Positions 27,223 to 36,274 of a stretch of 64,000 nucleotides of DNA are shown here, piece by piece. Numbering within the stretch: the first letter of the stretch is position 1; every line of letters begins with the position of its first letter. The notes below the pieces were generated by a model. The model was given only the letters and a program-made list of their open reading frames with translations, searched no databases and was not told the origin of the DNA. The stretch spans positions 310,001 through 374,000 of the forward strand of contig NZ_SRKZ01000001.1 of assembly GCF_004745865.1 (NCBI RefSeq), read 5' to 3'. The stretch comes from Hymenobacter wooponensis (GTDB taxonomy: Bacteria; Bacteroidota; Bacteroidia; Cytophagales; Hymenobacteraceae). Both the position numbers and the translations under genes were made by a program.

Positions 27223-28425
27223 CTAGCCCACGGGAGTTTTAGGATCGTAGGCGTCGCGCAGACCATTGCCAAGCAGGTTAAAGCTCAGCACCAGCAGGCT
27301 AATGGCCAAGCCTGGCAGTAGCGTAAGCCACAAGCCAGCCTCGGTACCTAGCAGCTGAAAGCCCTCGTTGACCATCAGCCCCCAAGAAGGAGCCGGTGGC
27401 TGCACACCCAAACCCAAAAAGCTTAGGCCAGCTTCCAGCAAGATAGCTGCTGCAAAGTTACTCGTTGCAAGCACAATTAAGGGCCCCGTCATGTTGGGCA
27501 ATAAGTGCCGCCAGATCAGGCGACTCTGAGGCAGGCCCAATACCCGGCCAGCTTCAACGAAGGTTTTTTCGCGCAGACTCAGCATCTGCCCGCGCACTAC
27601 CCGGGCCACATCTACCCACATGGTAAGGCCCACGGCCACGAACGACGTCCAGACGCCCTTGCTATCGAGAGCCAGGGAAATGGCAATAACCAGCATGATG
27701 CCCGGGATGCTCCATACTACTGTCATCAGGCCCAGCAACAGGCTATCAACCCAGCCGCCTACGTAGCCCGCCACGGCCCCAATGGCCATGCCCAGCACCA
27801 CTGAAATCAGCACTGCCACCAGCCCAATCCCGAGGGAGATGCGCGTACCCAGCAACAGCCGGCTCAGCTCGTCGCGGCCAGCTTTGTCGGTGCCCAGCAG
27901 GTAGGTGCGCGAGCTAATAGCTTGCTCGGCAATGTTCTGAGGAGAGCTACTTACCGCCTTGTCTTTGGCAAGACTAGTCAGTACAAAGCCCTGTTCGGCC
28001 ACCGGTGCGGAGCTAGATGAGTGATATGACTGAAACGGCCGCACAAACAAAGAATCGGCAGTAGTTCGGTATTTTGGTTCAATAGGCACCTCACGGTACG
28101 CCAAGGGTTGCCCGCCCCACCACAGGCCTAGAAGACCCACGCGGGCCGCGCTACGCGCTGAATCAGGCAGTGGAATCCGCAGAATATTTCTCCGTAGGCC
28201 TGGCGGCTGCTTTTGCAGAGCTACCAGGCTGTTATTGGCATTAGGGGAGTTATCGGGCAGTACCCAATAGCCAAGCAGGGCTACCAGCGTACATAGCATA
28301 ATAAACCCCAGCCCGAGCATAGCGGGCAGGTTACCTACTAGCCGCCGACGCACGTAGTAACTAGGCGGTCGGGCCGGCGCAAGTGTGCCGACGGGGGCTT
28401 GAATGGGGGCAGCAGCTCCAGCCAC
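27223..28425 (-). CDS. ABC transporter permease, OppC/DppC type
   Basis: The 400-residue inner-membrane permease is from a peptide/nickel-type ABC importer. A first membrane helix (LGFIMLCTLVALLGYWVL, about 35-55) is followed by an extracytoplasmic segment of roughly 100 residues. The BPD_transp_1 core then has five helices, with GTDKAGRDELSRLLLGTRIS before it and the EAA loop EAGRVLGLPQSRLIWRHLLP that contacts the ATPase. The C-terminus ends RDAYDPKTPVG. The long insert is usual in Bacteroidota OppC. OppA, OppB and the ATPases are not in this neighbourhood. It starts 2 bases after the stop of the small gene upstream, so the two form an operon. Confidence 0.9.
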   Translation of the reverse strand: MAGAAAPIQAPVGTLAPARPPSYYVRRRLVGNLPAMLGLGFIMLCTLVALLGYWVLPDNSPNANNSLVALQKQPPGLRRNILRIPLPDSARSAARVGLLGLWWGGQPLAYREVPIEPKYRTTADSLFVRPFQSYHSSSSAPVAEQGFVLTSLAKDKAVSSSPQNIAEQAISSRTYLLGTDKAGRDELSRLLLGTRISLGIGLVAVLISVVLGMAIGAVAGYVGGWVDSLLLGLMTVVWSIPGIMLVIAISLALDSKGVWTSFVAVGLTMWVDVARVVRGQMLSLREKTFVEAGRVLGLPQSRLIWRHLLPNMTGPLIVLATSNFAAAILLEAGLSFLGLGVQPPAPSWGLMVNEGFQLLGTEAGLWLTLLPGLAISLLVLSFNLLGNGLRDAYDPKTPVG

Positions 28426-28427
28426 AA

Positions 28428-28685
28428 TTAGCGGGTATTATGCTGCAACAAGCCCTCCTTGGAGGCCAGGAAGTAGCTATCACGCACAATGGCGCCGAAA
28501 GAGCTTTCCTCGTAGGCCAGTTCCGTATCGGGGTCGGGCCAGAAGCTGCGGATGAGGTCCTGCTCCAGCAAACTGCGCAGGTTACGCTCCACCTCAGCCG
28601 GAGCTAAGCGGGTTTTGGCAACCAGATCGGAGAAAGAGCTGACAAAATATAGCTCGTCGAGGATATCGAATTCGGTGTCGGTCAC
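28428..28685 (-). CDS. Small conserved hypothetical protein, winged-helix-like
   Basis: The 85-residue acidic soluble protein reads VTDTEFDILDELYFVSSFSD, then LVAKTRLAPAEVERNLRSLL and EQDLIRSFWPDPDTE. The pattern of three helices followed by a short hydrophobic pair looks like a winged-helix fold, but no DNA-binding role is proven. The frame is open to 28715, but a TACCTTTG promoter word overlaps that region (28720-28713), so translation must start later; GTG at 28685 is chosen. It lies 2 bases upstream of the OppC gene and is transcribed with it. Confidence 0.6.
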   Translation of the reverse strand: MTDTEFDILDELYFVSSFSDLVAKTRLAPAEVERNLRSLLEQDLIRSFWPDPDTELAYEESSFGAIVRDSYFLASKEGLLQHNTR

Positions 28686-28712
28686 GGGCAGAAGAAGGCG
28701 TAGGGGGATAAA

Positions 28713-28720
28713 CAAAGGTA
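28713..28720 (-). promoter_or_regulatory. Candidate -7 element of the small gene-oppC operon
   Basis: Minus-strand TACCTTTG matches TAnnTTTG exactly. It lies 28 bases before the GTG at 28685 and overlaps the apparent TTG at 28715, which excludes that codon as the start. A TTG upstream (28735-28733) is only 12 bases away, shorter than usual. Confidence 0.5.
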
Positions 28721-28835
28721 AAACGCCCCGCTCAATTTCATCAGGTGACGCTGAAAAGGCTATTTGATGATACAGAAAGTGCCTTAGCGTCCTTGTTAGA
28801 AGGAAACCACGCGCTTTAGGCTATTCTACGCTCTG

Positions 28836-29372
28836 CTAGTTCACCACAGCCACAGCTGAGTTCATGGCCGCAGTTGATCCTTCCTGTGAACTAACGTAGG
28901 CCAGTATTTGCCGGATTTCTTGGTCGGAGAGTTGGAAGCTAGGCATCTGCTGCTTACCGTATTGGTTGAACAATTTTACAGCATACTCATCTCCGCTGGC
29001 TACTACTTTGCTGGAATTTCGCACCCAATTGAACAGCCATTTTTCAGGACGGCGCTTCTCAATCCCAGCCAGAGCCGGCCCCACTACTACGTCGTTTGCG
29101 GCGTGGCACTGGGCACAATTGCTCTTGAATAGGGCATCACCAGCAGCCACCGCTTCAGCTTGCTCTGGCGCCATAGCCACAGTTTGGCTGGCAGAGTCGA
29201 GCCCGGCAGTGCTAGCCTGAGCAAGTGAGTCGGGTGGCGTGCTACTTTGGGCCGTTTCCTCGATAGGGAAAGGTTCTAGCAGGCCAGTTGCGGTGAAGAA
29301 TACTCCACCAATTAAAAACACCAACAACACAACCAACAACGGGAATAGGGCTTTTAAGCTGAAATGGGACAT
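28836..29372 (-). CDS. Membrane-anchored class I cytochrome c
   Basis: The 178-residue product has an N-terminal signal anchor (LFPLLVVLLVFLIGGVFFTA), a Ser/Ala/Gln-rich linker to about residue 72 and a single cytochrome c domain. The haem site is NCAQCHAAND (CxxCH) and the axial Met lies in GKQQMPSFQLSDQEIRQILAYV. GPALAGIEKRRPEKWLFNWV is typical of the small electron carriers serving terminal oxidases in Bacteroidota. It should work on the periplasmic face of the inner membrane. No oxidase genes are adjacent; it stands alone between the OppC operon and a GT2 gene. Confidence 0.9.
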   Translation of the reverse strand: MSHFSLKALFPLLVVLLVFLIGGVFFTATGLLEPFPIEETAQSSTPPDSLAQASTAGLDSASQTVAMAPEQAEAVAAGDALFKSNCAQCHAANDVVVGPALAGIEKRRPEKWLFNWVRNSSKVVASGDEYAVKLFNQYGKQQMPSFQLSDQEIRQILAYVSSQEGSTAAMNSAVAVVN

Positions 29373-29493
29373 GGTATGTAGGCTAAAGGATACGGTTAAC
29401 TTTTCGCCAAAAAGTAGTACCCAAATGCTACCTACCCAACCTTTTCCCCCTATTTATTTGCTGATCTCTATATAAAGAATGTAGCGGGTACAA

Positions 29494-30690
29494 TCAGGTC
29501 TGGCGTCCCTTCCAGACGTAGCCGCCGCGCAACCCAAGCAGCCCCGTAGCTAAGGCATAGGGCGCGTAGGCCACCTGCAGCACCGGTACCCACCACAACC
29601 ACTGCGGTCGTCCCAAAAATGCTAGTACGGGCCGCAGAAACAACACATCTGCGGCCAGCTTGAGCCCCCACGCTACAAGTGCTAACCACCCCGCTGAGAC
29701 ACCAGCTACCCATAGCCCTAAGCCTATTGGGAACGCGAGGTTCGCTAGCAGCACCAACACTGCCAGCCGCTGGGGTGCTGCGGCTTGGTAATGACGCCAT
29801 TTGCTAGCCCAACGCACCCGCTGCCACAGTAGCTGCCGCAACGTAGGCTGAGCTGCCGTGCGCACAATAGCTTGCTGATCCTGCAGAAACCGTACGCCGC
29901 CGGGAAAAGCTACGTGTATCTTATGCAGGAGGAATTCATCGTCGCCGCTGGGCACGGCCTCATTGCCTCGGAAACCATCTACGGCGGCAAAAGCTGTACG
30001 GCGGTAGGCCAGGTTGGCACCGTTGCACATGGTGGGCTGCTGCCTTGCAATAGAAGCCCCTCCTACCCCTACCAGGGCCGCCAGTTCCAGCCCTTGCAAG
30101 GTGGCCAGCCAGCCAGTTCCAGTCAGGAGCACGGGACCACTGATGAATTGCACGGCAGGGTCAGCGGCCAATACCGCGTAGGCCAGTACCCAGCCGGCGG
30201 GTACGCGGCAGTCAGCATCAGTCAGCAGCAGCCAGGGCGCTTGTGCTGCCTGCACGGCAGCTTCTACAGCGGCTTTCTTGCCAGTGCGTGCACCGGGTAG
30301 CGCCGCTAGCTGCAGCACCCGTATTGGGAAAGGCATGTTGCTAGCCGCGGCCCGCACTATAGCGGCAGTATCATCAGTAGAATGATCATCTACCACTATT
30401 ACCTCAAACCCACCGGTAACCGGAAGTTGCTCCTGTAAATCAGCTAGTAGCAACGGTAGGTTCTCGGCCTCGTTGCGGGCAGCAATCAGAATGGAAAAAG
30501 CAGGAGCTTCCCCCGGCCTTTTGGGAGAGAGCTGAGGCTCAATAAGTCTTCCGTTTGGTACTGCTCTCCCACATGAGAGAGTATGTAGCCTGCGCCACGC
30601 TTGCCGGTACAGCAGCATTTGCCACAAATAGATGCCCGCAATAAGCACTTGCAGCAGTAGTAGGCCACTGCCCCATCCCCAGCTACTCAT
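29494..30690 (-). CDS. Membrane-anchored family 2 glycosyltransferase
   Basis: The 398-residue product has an N-terminal membrane helix (GLLLLQVLIAGIYLWQMLL) and a GT-A domain with FSILIAARNEAENLPLLL, EVIVVDDHSTDDT, WLLLTDADCRVP (DxD) and WQRVRWASKW (QxxRW). C-terminal membrane helices follow. It is a paralogue of the GT2 at 16650. The first codons overlap the end of the YbhN-like gene by 8 bases, so the two are co-transcribed. This GT2 plus UPF0104 pairing is common in Bacteroidota and suggests synthesis or handling of a glycolipid (inference). The sugar is unknown. Confidence 0.9.
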   Translation of the reverse strand: MSSWGWGSGLLLLQVLIAGIYLWQMLLYRQAWRRLHTLSCGRAVPNGRLIEPQLSPKRPGEAPAFSILIAARNEAENLPLLLADLQEQLPVTGGFEVIVVDDHSTDDTAAIVRAAASNMPFPIRVLQLAALPGARTGKKAAVEAAVQAAQAPWLLLTDADCRVPAGWVLAYAVLAADPAVQFISGPVLLTGTGWLATLQGLELAALVGVGGASIARQQPTMCNGANLAYRRTAFAAVDGFRGNEAVPSGDDEFLLHKIHVAFPGGVRFLQDQQAIVRTAAQPTLRQLLWQRVRWASKWRHYQAAAPQRLAVLVLLANLAFPIGLGLWVAGVSAGWLALVAWGLKLAADVLFLRPVLAFLGRPQWLWWVPVLQVAYAPYALATGLLGLRGGYVWKGRQT

Positions 30691-31729
30691 GTGTGGGTGG
30701 CTTCAAGGATGTTTTGCCTCGCTTGCGAAATACTTTTAACCGCAGCACAAAGCCCAACCCTACAGCGCTTGGCAGGGCAATATTGATAACCCACAAGCTG
30801 ATGCTGGCACTGAGCACCGGCAGCACCGGCTCACCTAACAGCCCAAACAGATGCGTGGCTGACAGCTCCCGTACGCCTACATCGGCTAGGGCATTGAGGG
30901 AGGGCACCAACGATTTCAATAGGAGAGTACCCGCTATAGCCGCTGCGCCTGGTACAAAGGGCGCATGGGCCCCATAGGCCACTAGCAGGAGTCCAAACTG
31001 CGCGCAAAACACTGCGTATCGCAGCCCCGAAATCAGGAGCACTGCGGTAAGGTCCCACGCTGGATATGTAGGCATTACGGCCAAAAACCGGCGGAACCGC
31101 CGTAGCGGCCGTACCGCCATTACGGCCGCCACCAGCAGGCGCGAGCGGTACAGGGGTAGCATCACAGCCAAATTGGTCAACACTACGGCTACCACTAGGC
31201 CTAGGCCAGTAGCGGGGTAGCTGTGCAGGTAAAACCGCAGCACAAAGTACAGGAGCCCTATGGTGCCGGCCAGCACCGTAACTACTAATTGGCAGTAGCG
31301 CCCCAGAAATACGGCTCCCAGCGCATCAAGCCGCCGGCTTTTCAGCTCAATGATGCGTCCGGCGTAGTCGCCCACCCGATTGGGAGTTACGAAGCCCAGC
31401 GTCAGGCCCACCAGCACAGCCCGGAAGCTACGCCGGAACGATACGGGCTCTAGATGCCGAGCCAGGCGCCACCACTTCCAGGCTTCCAGGCCCCAGTTGG
31501 CCGGCATCAGAGCCAGAGCAAGCAAAATGGGCAAGCGCCCCTCTCCGCTCAGCGTGCGGGTAACCAGGCCGCGCCAGGCCGTGGCCGTGTCGGCGTCTTG
31601 AAACACCGAGTACCAGAGCAGGCCTAGCGTAAGCAGGGTTACCAGAAGCTTGCCCGCCACCACAAACCCACGCCGACGAGCGGCACTATCCGGCTTTTGG
31701 GCGTAGTTTTGTAAAAGGTCTGGGGGCAA
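30683..31729 (-). CDS. YbhN/UPF0104 (LPG synthase transmembrane-domain-like) protein
   Basis: The 348-residue inner-membrane protein has about 8 helices and the UPF0104 motifs FRAVLVGLTLGFVTPNRVGD and GRIIELKSRRLDALGAVFLG, then a C-terminal GTLLLKSLVPSLNALADVGV. It matches the membrane domain of lysylphosphatidylglycerol synthase (MprF) but has no aminoacyl transferase domain, so lysyl transfer is not expected. A lipid flippase or lipid-binding role is the usual suggestion. It overlaps the following GT2 gene by 8 bases. Confidence 0.82.
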   Translation of the reverse strand: MPPDLLQNYAQKPDSAARRRGFVVAGKLLVTLLTLGLLWYSVFQDADTATAWRGLVTRTLSGEGRLPILLALALMPANWGLEAWKWWRLARHLEPVSFRRSFRAVLVGLTLGFVTPNRVGDYAGRIIELKSRRLDALGAVFLGRYCQLVVTVLAGTIGLLYFVLRFYLHSYPATGLGLVVAVVLTNLAVMLPLYRSRLLVAAVMAVRPLRRFRRFLAVMPTYPAWDLTAVLLISGLRYAVFCAQFGLLLVAYGAHAPFVPGAAAIAGTLLLKSLVPSLNALADVGVRELSATHLFGLLGEPVLPVLSASISLWVINIALPSAVGLGFVLRLKVFRKRGKTSLKPPTHE

Positions 31730-31822
31730 AACGGCGACGAAATTATTCTGTTAGCTACTTTGGTTTATCGATAGATAGTCGTGTACGTCCCTGCTTAAAC
31801 GACCTACAACGTCCTCCTAACC

Positions 31823-32458
31823 ATGATTCTGCCACTCGCTACCACCGATCTACTGCCCAAGATTATCATGGGTGTCGACCCTGGCACGCAGATTATGGGC
31901 TACGCCATCATTGAGGTACAGGGCCAGCGGGTGCGCGTGGTGCAGTACGACGTGATTAATATGAAAGCCCTGGGTTCGAATCACGCCGTAAAGCTAAAGA
32001 AGATATACGACCGGATGGTAGAGCTCATTGACGAGTTTCTGCCTGATGAGTTAGCTATTGAGGCGCCCTTTTTTGGAGTGAACGTACAGAGCATGCTCAA
32101 GCTAGGCCGGGCCCAAGGCGTGGCTATTGCTGCCTGCCTATCCCGCCAGATTCCGTACGTGGAGTATGCGCCCACCAAGGTAAAGCAGGCAGTAACCGGC
32201 TCGGGCAATGCTACCAAGGAGCAAGTAGCCCACATGCTGCGCCAGACGCTGCAGCTCCCCCCCATCGAAGAGGCCCCGAAGTTCCTTGATGCCACCGACG
32301 CCCTGGCCGTGGCGATGTGCCACCACTACCAGAAAGGCAACAACGTAAAAGCCGGCGGCAAAAGCTGGGGCAAGTTCATTGCCGATAACCCCAGCAAACT
32401 GGCTGCTCCCGTGGCGGGTAAGAAGGCTACGGCCAGCAAAAAGAAGCCAGCAGCGTAA
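31823..32458 (+). CDS. ruvC: Holliday junction resolvase RuvC
   Basis: The 211-residue homodimeric endonuclease cleaves four-way junctions in recombination repair together with RuvAB. Catalytic acids are present: Asp in IIMGVDPGTQIMGYAI, Glu in DELAIEAPFFG, and the pair in FLDATDALAVAMCHH. FGVNVQSMLKLGRAQGVAIA is the conserved dimer and DNA-binding helix. The protein is longer than E. coli RuvC (173): about 15 residues precede the core, and the last ~40 form a Lys/Ala-rich tail (GKKATASKKKPAA), a frequent Bacteroidota feature. It stands alone, divergent from the YbhN-like gene. Confidence 0.95.
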   Translation: MILPLATTDLLPKIIMGVDPGTQIMGYAIIEVQGQRVRVVQYDVINMKALGSNHAVKLKKIYDRMVELIDEFLPDELAIEAPFFGVNVQSMLKLGRAQGVAIAACLSRQIPYVEYAPTKVKQAVTGSGNATKEQVAHMLRQTLQLPPIEEAPKFLDATDALAVAMCHHYQKGNNVKAGGKSWGKFIADNPSKLAAPVAGKKATASKKKPAA

Positions 32459-32547
32459 TCTACTTTGAAATTGAATTAGAAAAAGTGCCTACACTTGCTT
32501 TAGTGTATCAAGCACTACTTTTAATTCTCATCGCTATAAGTTATGAA

Positions 32548-33543
32548 CTAACGAATTTCTTTGCCATCAATAGTCATTACCTTAAAGAATTCGCTGTTCA
32601 CTGCCTGTTGCACCTTGGTGGGAGCCTGCTCAAAATAGAAGGTATAGCGAGCGGAAACTAAGCCAATAGTAGGTTGGTAGAGAAAGCCCCCATTCCCATA
32701 GTGCAAAAGCGGAGGATGGGATATCCACACTGCTGGATTTGACCAGAACTCATAGCAGTTTTTTGTTCGGTTTTGCAGTAAGTTACCGGCTGGAATGACA
32801 TAGAGTTGGGTGTGTGGGTTATGCCACTTGAGGCGGGCCTCCTGTAATAACTGCTCAGTAGGAAATGGCCGACTCCTGATGTTAATAGTCGCCAAATCTT
32901 TCGCGGGAAATGCTGTGCTCGACTGGGTGTGAATCTGATAATATTCGGTGAGCACATAGGCCTGAGGCGCCCAATATGTATTACCTCGTCGCACCAGCGG
33001 GACTAAATCATCTCGGCACAGCAACGTATGCTCACCTGGGCTGCCAGCCTGCCGATAGGCAGCGATTCTAGTACCAGCTTCTCGCACGGCTTGCGTCAGA
33101 TTATAGCAACGTCCAACAGGAATAGTATCCAAAGAGATAGGCTCCCATAGGATAGCGCCACTTGTATCGGGCAGTAAGGAGAACGTCAACAACAAGGTGT
33201 CACCTTTGGGAAACGCAGCAGCTATGGTCGGCGTCGTGGCGAGCGGGTGCCGTGCGGCCGGTATAAGCAGGTTAAGAAGCTCTACGCTTACTTTCGGTAT
33301 GTATATTTGGCCTTCTTGCCCGCGAGCTGCGCCATATGAGGCATCTAAGAGCCCTACATAACTATAGCCACCGCTCTGGGCTTCAACGTGGTGCATTGGC
33401 CCTAGCGAATCTGAGAGTAACACGTACCTGCGGGGCTGGGTAAGAAACGCATAGAAATGTGACTTGCGCTGTTGCCCCCACCCAGTGAAGCATATTCCCA
33501 GCACTAGATAGAGGATACTACCTACTTTAAGAATTCGAATCAA
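32548..33543 (-). CDS. Secreted hypothetical protein
   Basis: The 331-residue product starts with a signal peptide (ILKVGSILYLVLGICFTGWG, cut before QQRKSHF). The rest is predicted periplasmic or surface-bound, rich in Tyr, Thr and beta-strands, with no motif I recognise. It ends with PTKVQQAVNSEFFKVMTIDG, which may be a strand-helix module. No cysteine lipidation site and no T9SS domain are visible. The gene stands alone, convergent with ruvC, with a 538-base AT-rich upstream region. Confidence 0.6.
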   Translation of the reverse strand: MIRILKVGSILYLVLGICFTGWGQQRKSHFYAFLTQPRRYVLLSDSLGPMHHVEAQSGGYSYVGLLDASYGAARGQEGQIYIPKVSVELLNLLIPAARHPLATTPTIAAAFPKGDTLLLTFSLLPDTSGAILWEPISLDTIPVGRCYNLTQAVREAGTRIAAYRQAGSPGEHTLLCRDDLVPLVRRGNTYWAPQAYVLTEYYQIHTQSSTAFPAKDLATINIRSRPFPTEQLLQEARLKWHNPHTQLYVIPAGNLLQNRTKNCYEFWSNPAVWISHPPLLHYGNGGFLYQPTIGLVSARYTFYFEQAPTKVQQAVNSEFFKVMTIDGKEIR

Positions 33544-34081
33544 ATTGTAGTTAAGTATTATAGAAGAAACAAAACATATAGTAAAGTTTAAGCAATATTC
33601 TGCACCGTAAAAACCTCAGGAGTATTGTCTCCTAAGCTGTACTGCATGAATATATGTTTCGGCTGAATGGTCTATTTAACAGCTTTTCTTACCAATATCA
33701 TCACCTTTATAGATATACGAAATCTCTAATTAAAAATTAACATTTAATATTAGCCATATAATTTATCAAGCCCTAAAATTCTACTGGCAACTGATCTTTT
33801 TATTATATTTTATATGACAATTACCTACTCGCTTTACTTCTCATAAAGCTGTGGGCTACGGTGCCGACATATAAATTTAGAGATAGAATAACATCCTGGT
33901 GGCCTAGTGCGCTACACTGGCTTGCCCGCGCCTATCTATAAGGCGCTGCTACAGGTGCCGGGCAAGGCTATGCTTGTGGAACAAGTTATTGAACGAAACG
34001 GAACGGCTACAGCCAGGAGCAGGTGCGTGGGTAGTACACTTCCGCTCACAGCCGTAGCCGTTTCGCTAGCTTATTCAATTT
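33544..34081. other. AT-rich intergenic region upstream of secreted hypothetical
   Basis: Bases 33544-33880 are strongly AT-rich and probably hold the promoter of the minus-strand gene ending at 33543. Around 33995-34065 is an imperfect inverted repeat (CGGCTACAGCC facing GGCTGTGAGCGG-like and GTAGCCG arms) just beyond the stop of the PhzF gene, possibly its terminator. A 71-codon plus-strand frame here has no family features. Confidence 0.4.
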
Positions 34082-34882
34082 CTACTCCACTGGCACTTCA
34101 ATCTCGCCGCGCAGATACGTGACGGCGTGGCCGCTCATCAGCACCCGGTCGCCGCGAAGCTCGCACCATAGGTCGCCGCCGCGGGGGGAAACCTGGCGGG
34201 CATGGAAGGTGGTTTTGTTTAGGCGCTCAGCCCAATATGGCACTAGCGTAGTGTGGGCCGAGCCGGTAACTGGATCTTCGGGTACCCCTACACGCGGGCC
34301 AAAGAAACGCGACACAAAATCAATACCATCGGAGCCGGGAGCCGTGACGATAACAGCGCGGTACTCTACTTTGGCCAGGTGGGCCATGTCGGGCTGAATG
34401 GCGCGTACTTCGGCTTCGGTGGAGAAGAGGCATACCAGATCGGGGCCGGCCAGCATCTGCAGAGGCGTGGCGCGGAGGCCATCCAGAAGACCATCAGGGT
34501 GAATGGCAAGTGGCTTGGGTGGCCTAGCGGGGAAGTCCAGAGTGAGGCGGCCTTCACCGGCTTGGCTTACGCGCAGGGGCCCACTGCGGGAATGGAAAAT
34601 GATTTCAGCTTCTGAAAAGCCTAAGTGGTTGTAGAGCACATGAGCCGAGGCCAATGTGGCGTGGCCGCACAGCTCTACCTCCACGGCCGGGGTAAACCAG
34701 CGCAGCTCGTACTCGTTCCCGCCTTTAGGCACGAAGAAGGCCGTTTCGGCGAGGTTGTTTTCGGCGGCAATGGCCTGCATGGTTTCGGCGGGAAGCCAGC
34801 TTTCCAGGGGGCAGACGGCGGCGGGGTTGCCGGCAAAGGGCCGGTCGGTGAAGGCATCAACCTGATAGATAGGCAGCAGCAT
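34082..34882 (-). CDS. PhzF-family isomerase-like protein
   Basis: The 266-residue protein has the two-domain PhzF/diaminopimelate-epimerase-like fold. It shows IYQVDAFTDRPFAGNPAAVC at the start, AAENNLAETAFFV with the conserved catalytic Glu, LRWFTPAVEVELCGHATLASAH, and in the second half FFGPRVGVPEDPVTGSAHTT. Studied PhzF acts in phenazine synthesis, but most bacterial homologues have unknown substrates, and no phenazine genes are present. ATG 34882 is chosen because it starts the conserved LLPIYQVDAF; the frame extends to 35029 but that would overlap the divergent gene. It stands alone. Confidence 0.92.
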   Translation of the reverse strand: MLLPIYQVDAFTDRPFAGNPAAVCPLESWLPAETMQAIAAENNLAETAFFVPKGGNEYELRWFTPAVEVELCGHATLASAHVLYNHLGFSEAEIIFHSRSGPLRVSQAGEGRLTLDFPARPPKPLAIHPDGLLDGLRATPLQMLAGPDLVCLFSTEAEVRAIQPDMAHLAKVEYRAVIVTAPGSDGIDFVSRFFGPRVGVPEDPVTGSAHTTLVPYWAERLNKTTFHARQVSPRGGDLWCELRGDRVLMSGHAVTYLRGEIEVPVE

Positions 34883-34974
34883 AGCAAGCAATATTTTAGC
34901 GCAACTAAGAGTTGCAGACGGGTGGGCGAAGCTAGATATTGTCGGGTAATTATTCGTACGGTTTATTGTAGTCG

Positions 34975-35607
34975 ATGCTATCCGTTTTACTGGTTGTTGG
35001 CCTGGCCTTGGTGCTGGCCGCGGTGTCATCCTTAGTGCGAGGCGGTTCTAGGCCACTCACTGCAAATTCAGGAGATACTGCTGAGGCCTCGGTGCCTCTT
35101 GCCGCTCCAAATGCTACAAACTTGCTAGTGTTGGTAGCAGGGCCTTCTGCTGAGGAAGTTACGCAGGCAGCCGTCGAGTTTCGGAGGCTCTACGAATCAG
35201 AAAAAGTAGTGGCCTATCCATTTCAGGCGCACGCCATTGAACCTGACGTTACTGCCCTCACCTTTCCTCATGATCTGCCCACCGAGCTATTCTACTACCT
35301 AATTAATTATCTCAGCTACCCCAAGGCAGGCTATGCAGCTTCTGCTCATGTGCGAGGCTGGGCAACGCTGCCTATCATGACACGAGAGCGGTTGGTATCA
35401 CCACCCGAGTCAGTAATGGTATGCGTGCCGCCCGACGACACGGAGTATGACGTGGTACTTTTGCTAACTCCGGCGCCAGCCGTCTATCAGGTTTCTTTCC
35501 AGAATCTATTGCCGATTTTATTACGCTATCCAGTGCCAGTGGCCTACATGGCGCCGCCTTACTCGCTGGAAGCCATACGGCAACTGCCAGCAACTATCCT
35601 ATCCTAA
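34975..35607 (+). CDS. Hypothetical membrane-anchored protein
   Basis: The 210-residue product has one N-terminal hydrophobic helix (LSVLLVVGLALVLAAVSSLV) followed by a low-complexity linker. A globular part starts at about residue 48 (NLLVLVAGPSAEEVTQAAVE) and contains LPTELFYYLINYLSYP and VYQVSFQNLLPILLRYP. I recognise no family. It lies 112 bases upstream of the sigma-factor gene, divergent from phzF, and may be a separate unit. The start is ATG 34975, since no other Met precedes the helix. Confidence 0.55.
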   Translation: MLSVLLVVGLALVLAAVSSLVRGGSRPLTANSGDTAEASVPLAAPNATNLLVLVAGPSAEEVTQAAVEFRRLYESEKVVAYPFQAHAIEPDVTALTFPHDLPTELFYYLINYLSYPKAGYAASAHVRGWATLPIMTRERLVSPPESVMVCVPPDDTEYDVVLLLTPAPAVYQVSFQNLLPILLRYPVPVAYMAPPYSLEAIRQLPATILS

Positions 35608-35719
35608 AGTTCCCATCTGAAAATATTTCTATCCCCGCGCAACGGTGCCGGGGGCTGGCTGGTCATGGGTGCAGAACGCTAGCGAACAATCCTACTATCC
35701 TTTATTATTTGGGCTGCCT

Positions 35720-36274
35720 ATGGCTGATTCTCTCGATGCAATTCTAGATGGCTGCCGTCGAGGCAAACCCGCTGCCCAGCGGGCCCTCTATGACCGCCTG
35801 GGCTACCAGCTAATGGGCGTGTGCTTGCGCTACTGCCCTTCTCGCACGGAAGCTGAAGATGCCTTGCAGCTCACCTTCGTGAAGATCTTCACCCGCCTTG
35901 ATCAGTTTCGCGGACAAGGCCCCTTTGAGGCTTGGGCACGACGCATTGCCGTCACTACTTCCCTCAACCTCTGGCACCAACACCAGCTGCGTGGCACGCA
36001 GGTAGAAAGCGAAGAAGCGGCCGACCTGCAGCAGCCTGGCGGCACTCCCTTCGATCAGCTTTCGGCTGACGATCTGGTGCAGCTCATTAACACCTTGCCG
36101 CCCGGCTACCGGGCGGTGCTAAACCTTTACGCCATTGAGGGCTACACCCACGCAGAAATTGGCGAGCTGCTGGGCATTTCGGAAGGCACTAGTAAGTCGC
36201 AGCTATCGCGGGCCCGCCGCCTGCTAGAGGAGCGGCTGCAACTCCAGGCTACTATCTCTCCCTACCATGACTGA
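35720..36274 (+). CDS. ECF-type RNA polymerase sigma factor
   Basis: The 184-residue sigma-70 family protein has region 2 (ALYDRLGYQLMGVCLRYCPS, then EAEDALQLTFVKIFTRLDQF, then FEAWARRIAVTTSLN) and region 4 with a helix-turn-helix (LPPGYRAVLNLYAIEGYTHA, EIGELLGISEGTSKSQLSRA). No region 1 or 3 is present, as for ECF factors. The start is ATG 35720 after a 75-base open extension without similarity. It overlaps by 8 bases the gene for a membrane protein with an anti-sigma-like N-terminus, so the pair should be a sigma/anti-sigma unit controlling envelope genes (inference). Confidence 0.92.
   Translation: MADSLDAILDGCRRGKPAAQRALYDRLGYQLMGVCLRYCPSRTEAEDALQLTFVKIFTRLDQFRGQGPFEAWARRIAVTTSLNLWHQHQLRGTQVESEEAADLQQPGGTPFDQLSADDLVQLINTLPPGYRAVLNLYAIEGYTHAEIGELLGISEGTSKSQLSRARRLLEERLQLQATISPYHD

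Noticed and set aside
33907..34122. 71-codon plus-strand frame
   Set aside because: It overlaps the end of the PhzF gene and an inverted repeat, with no family features.
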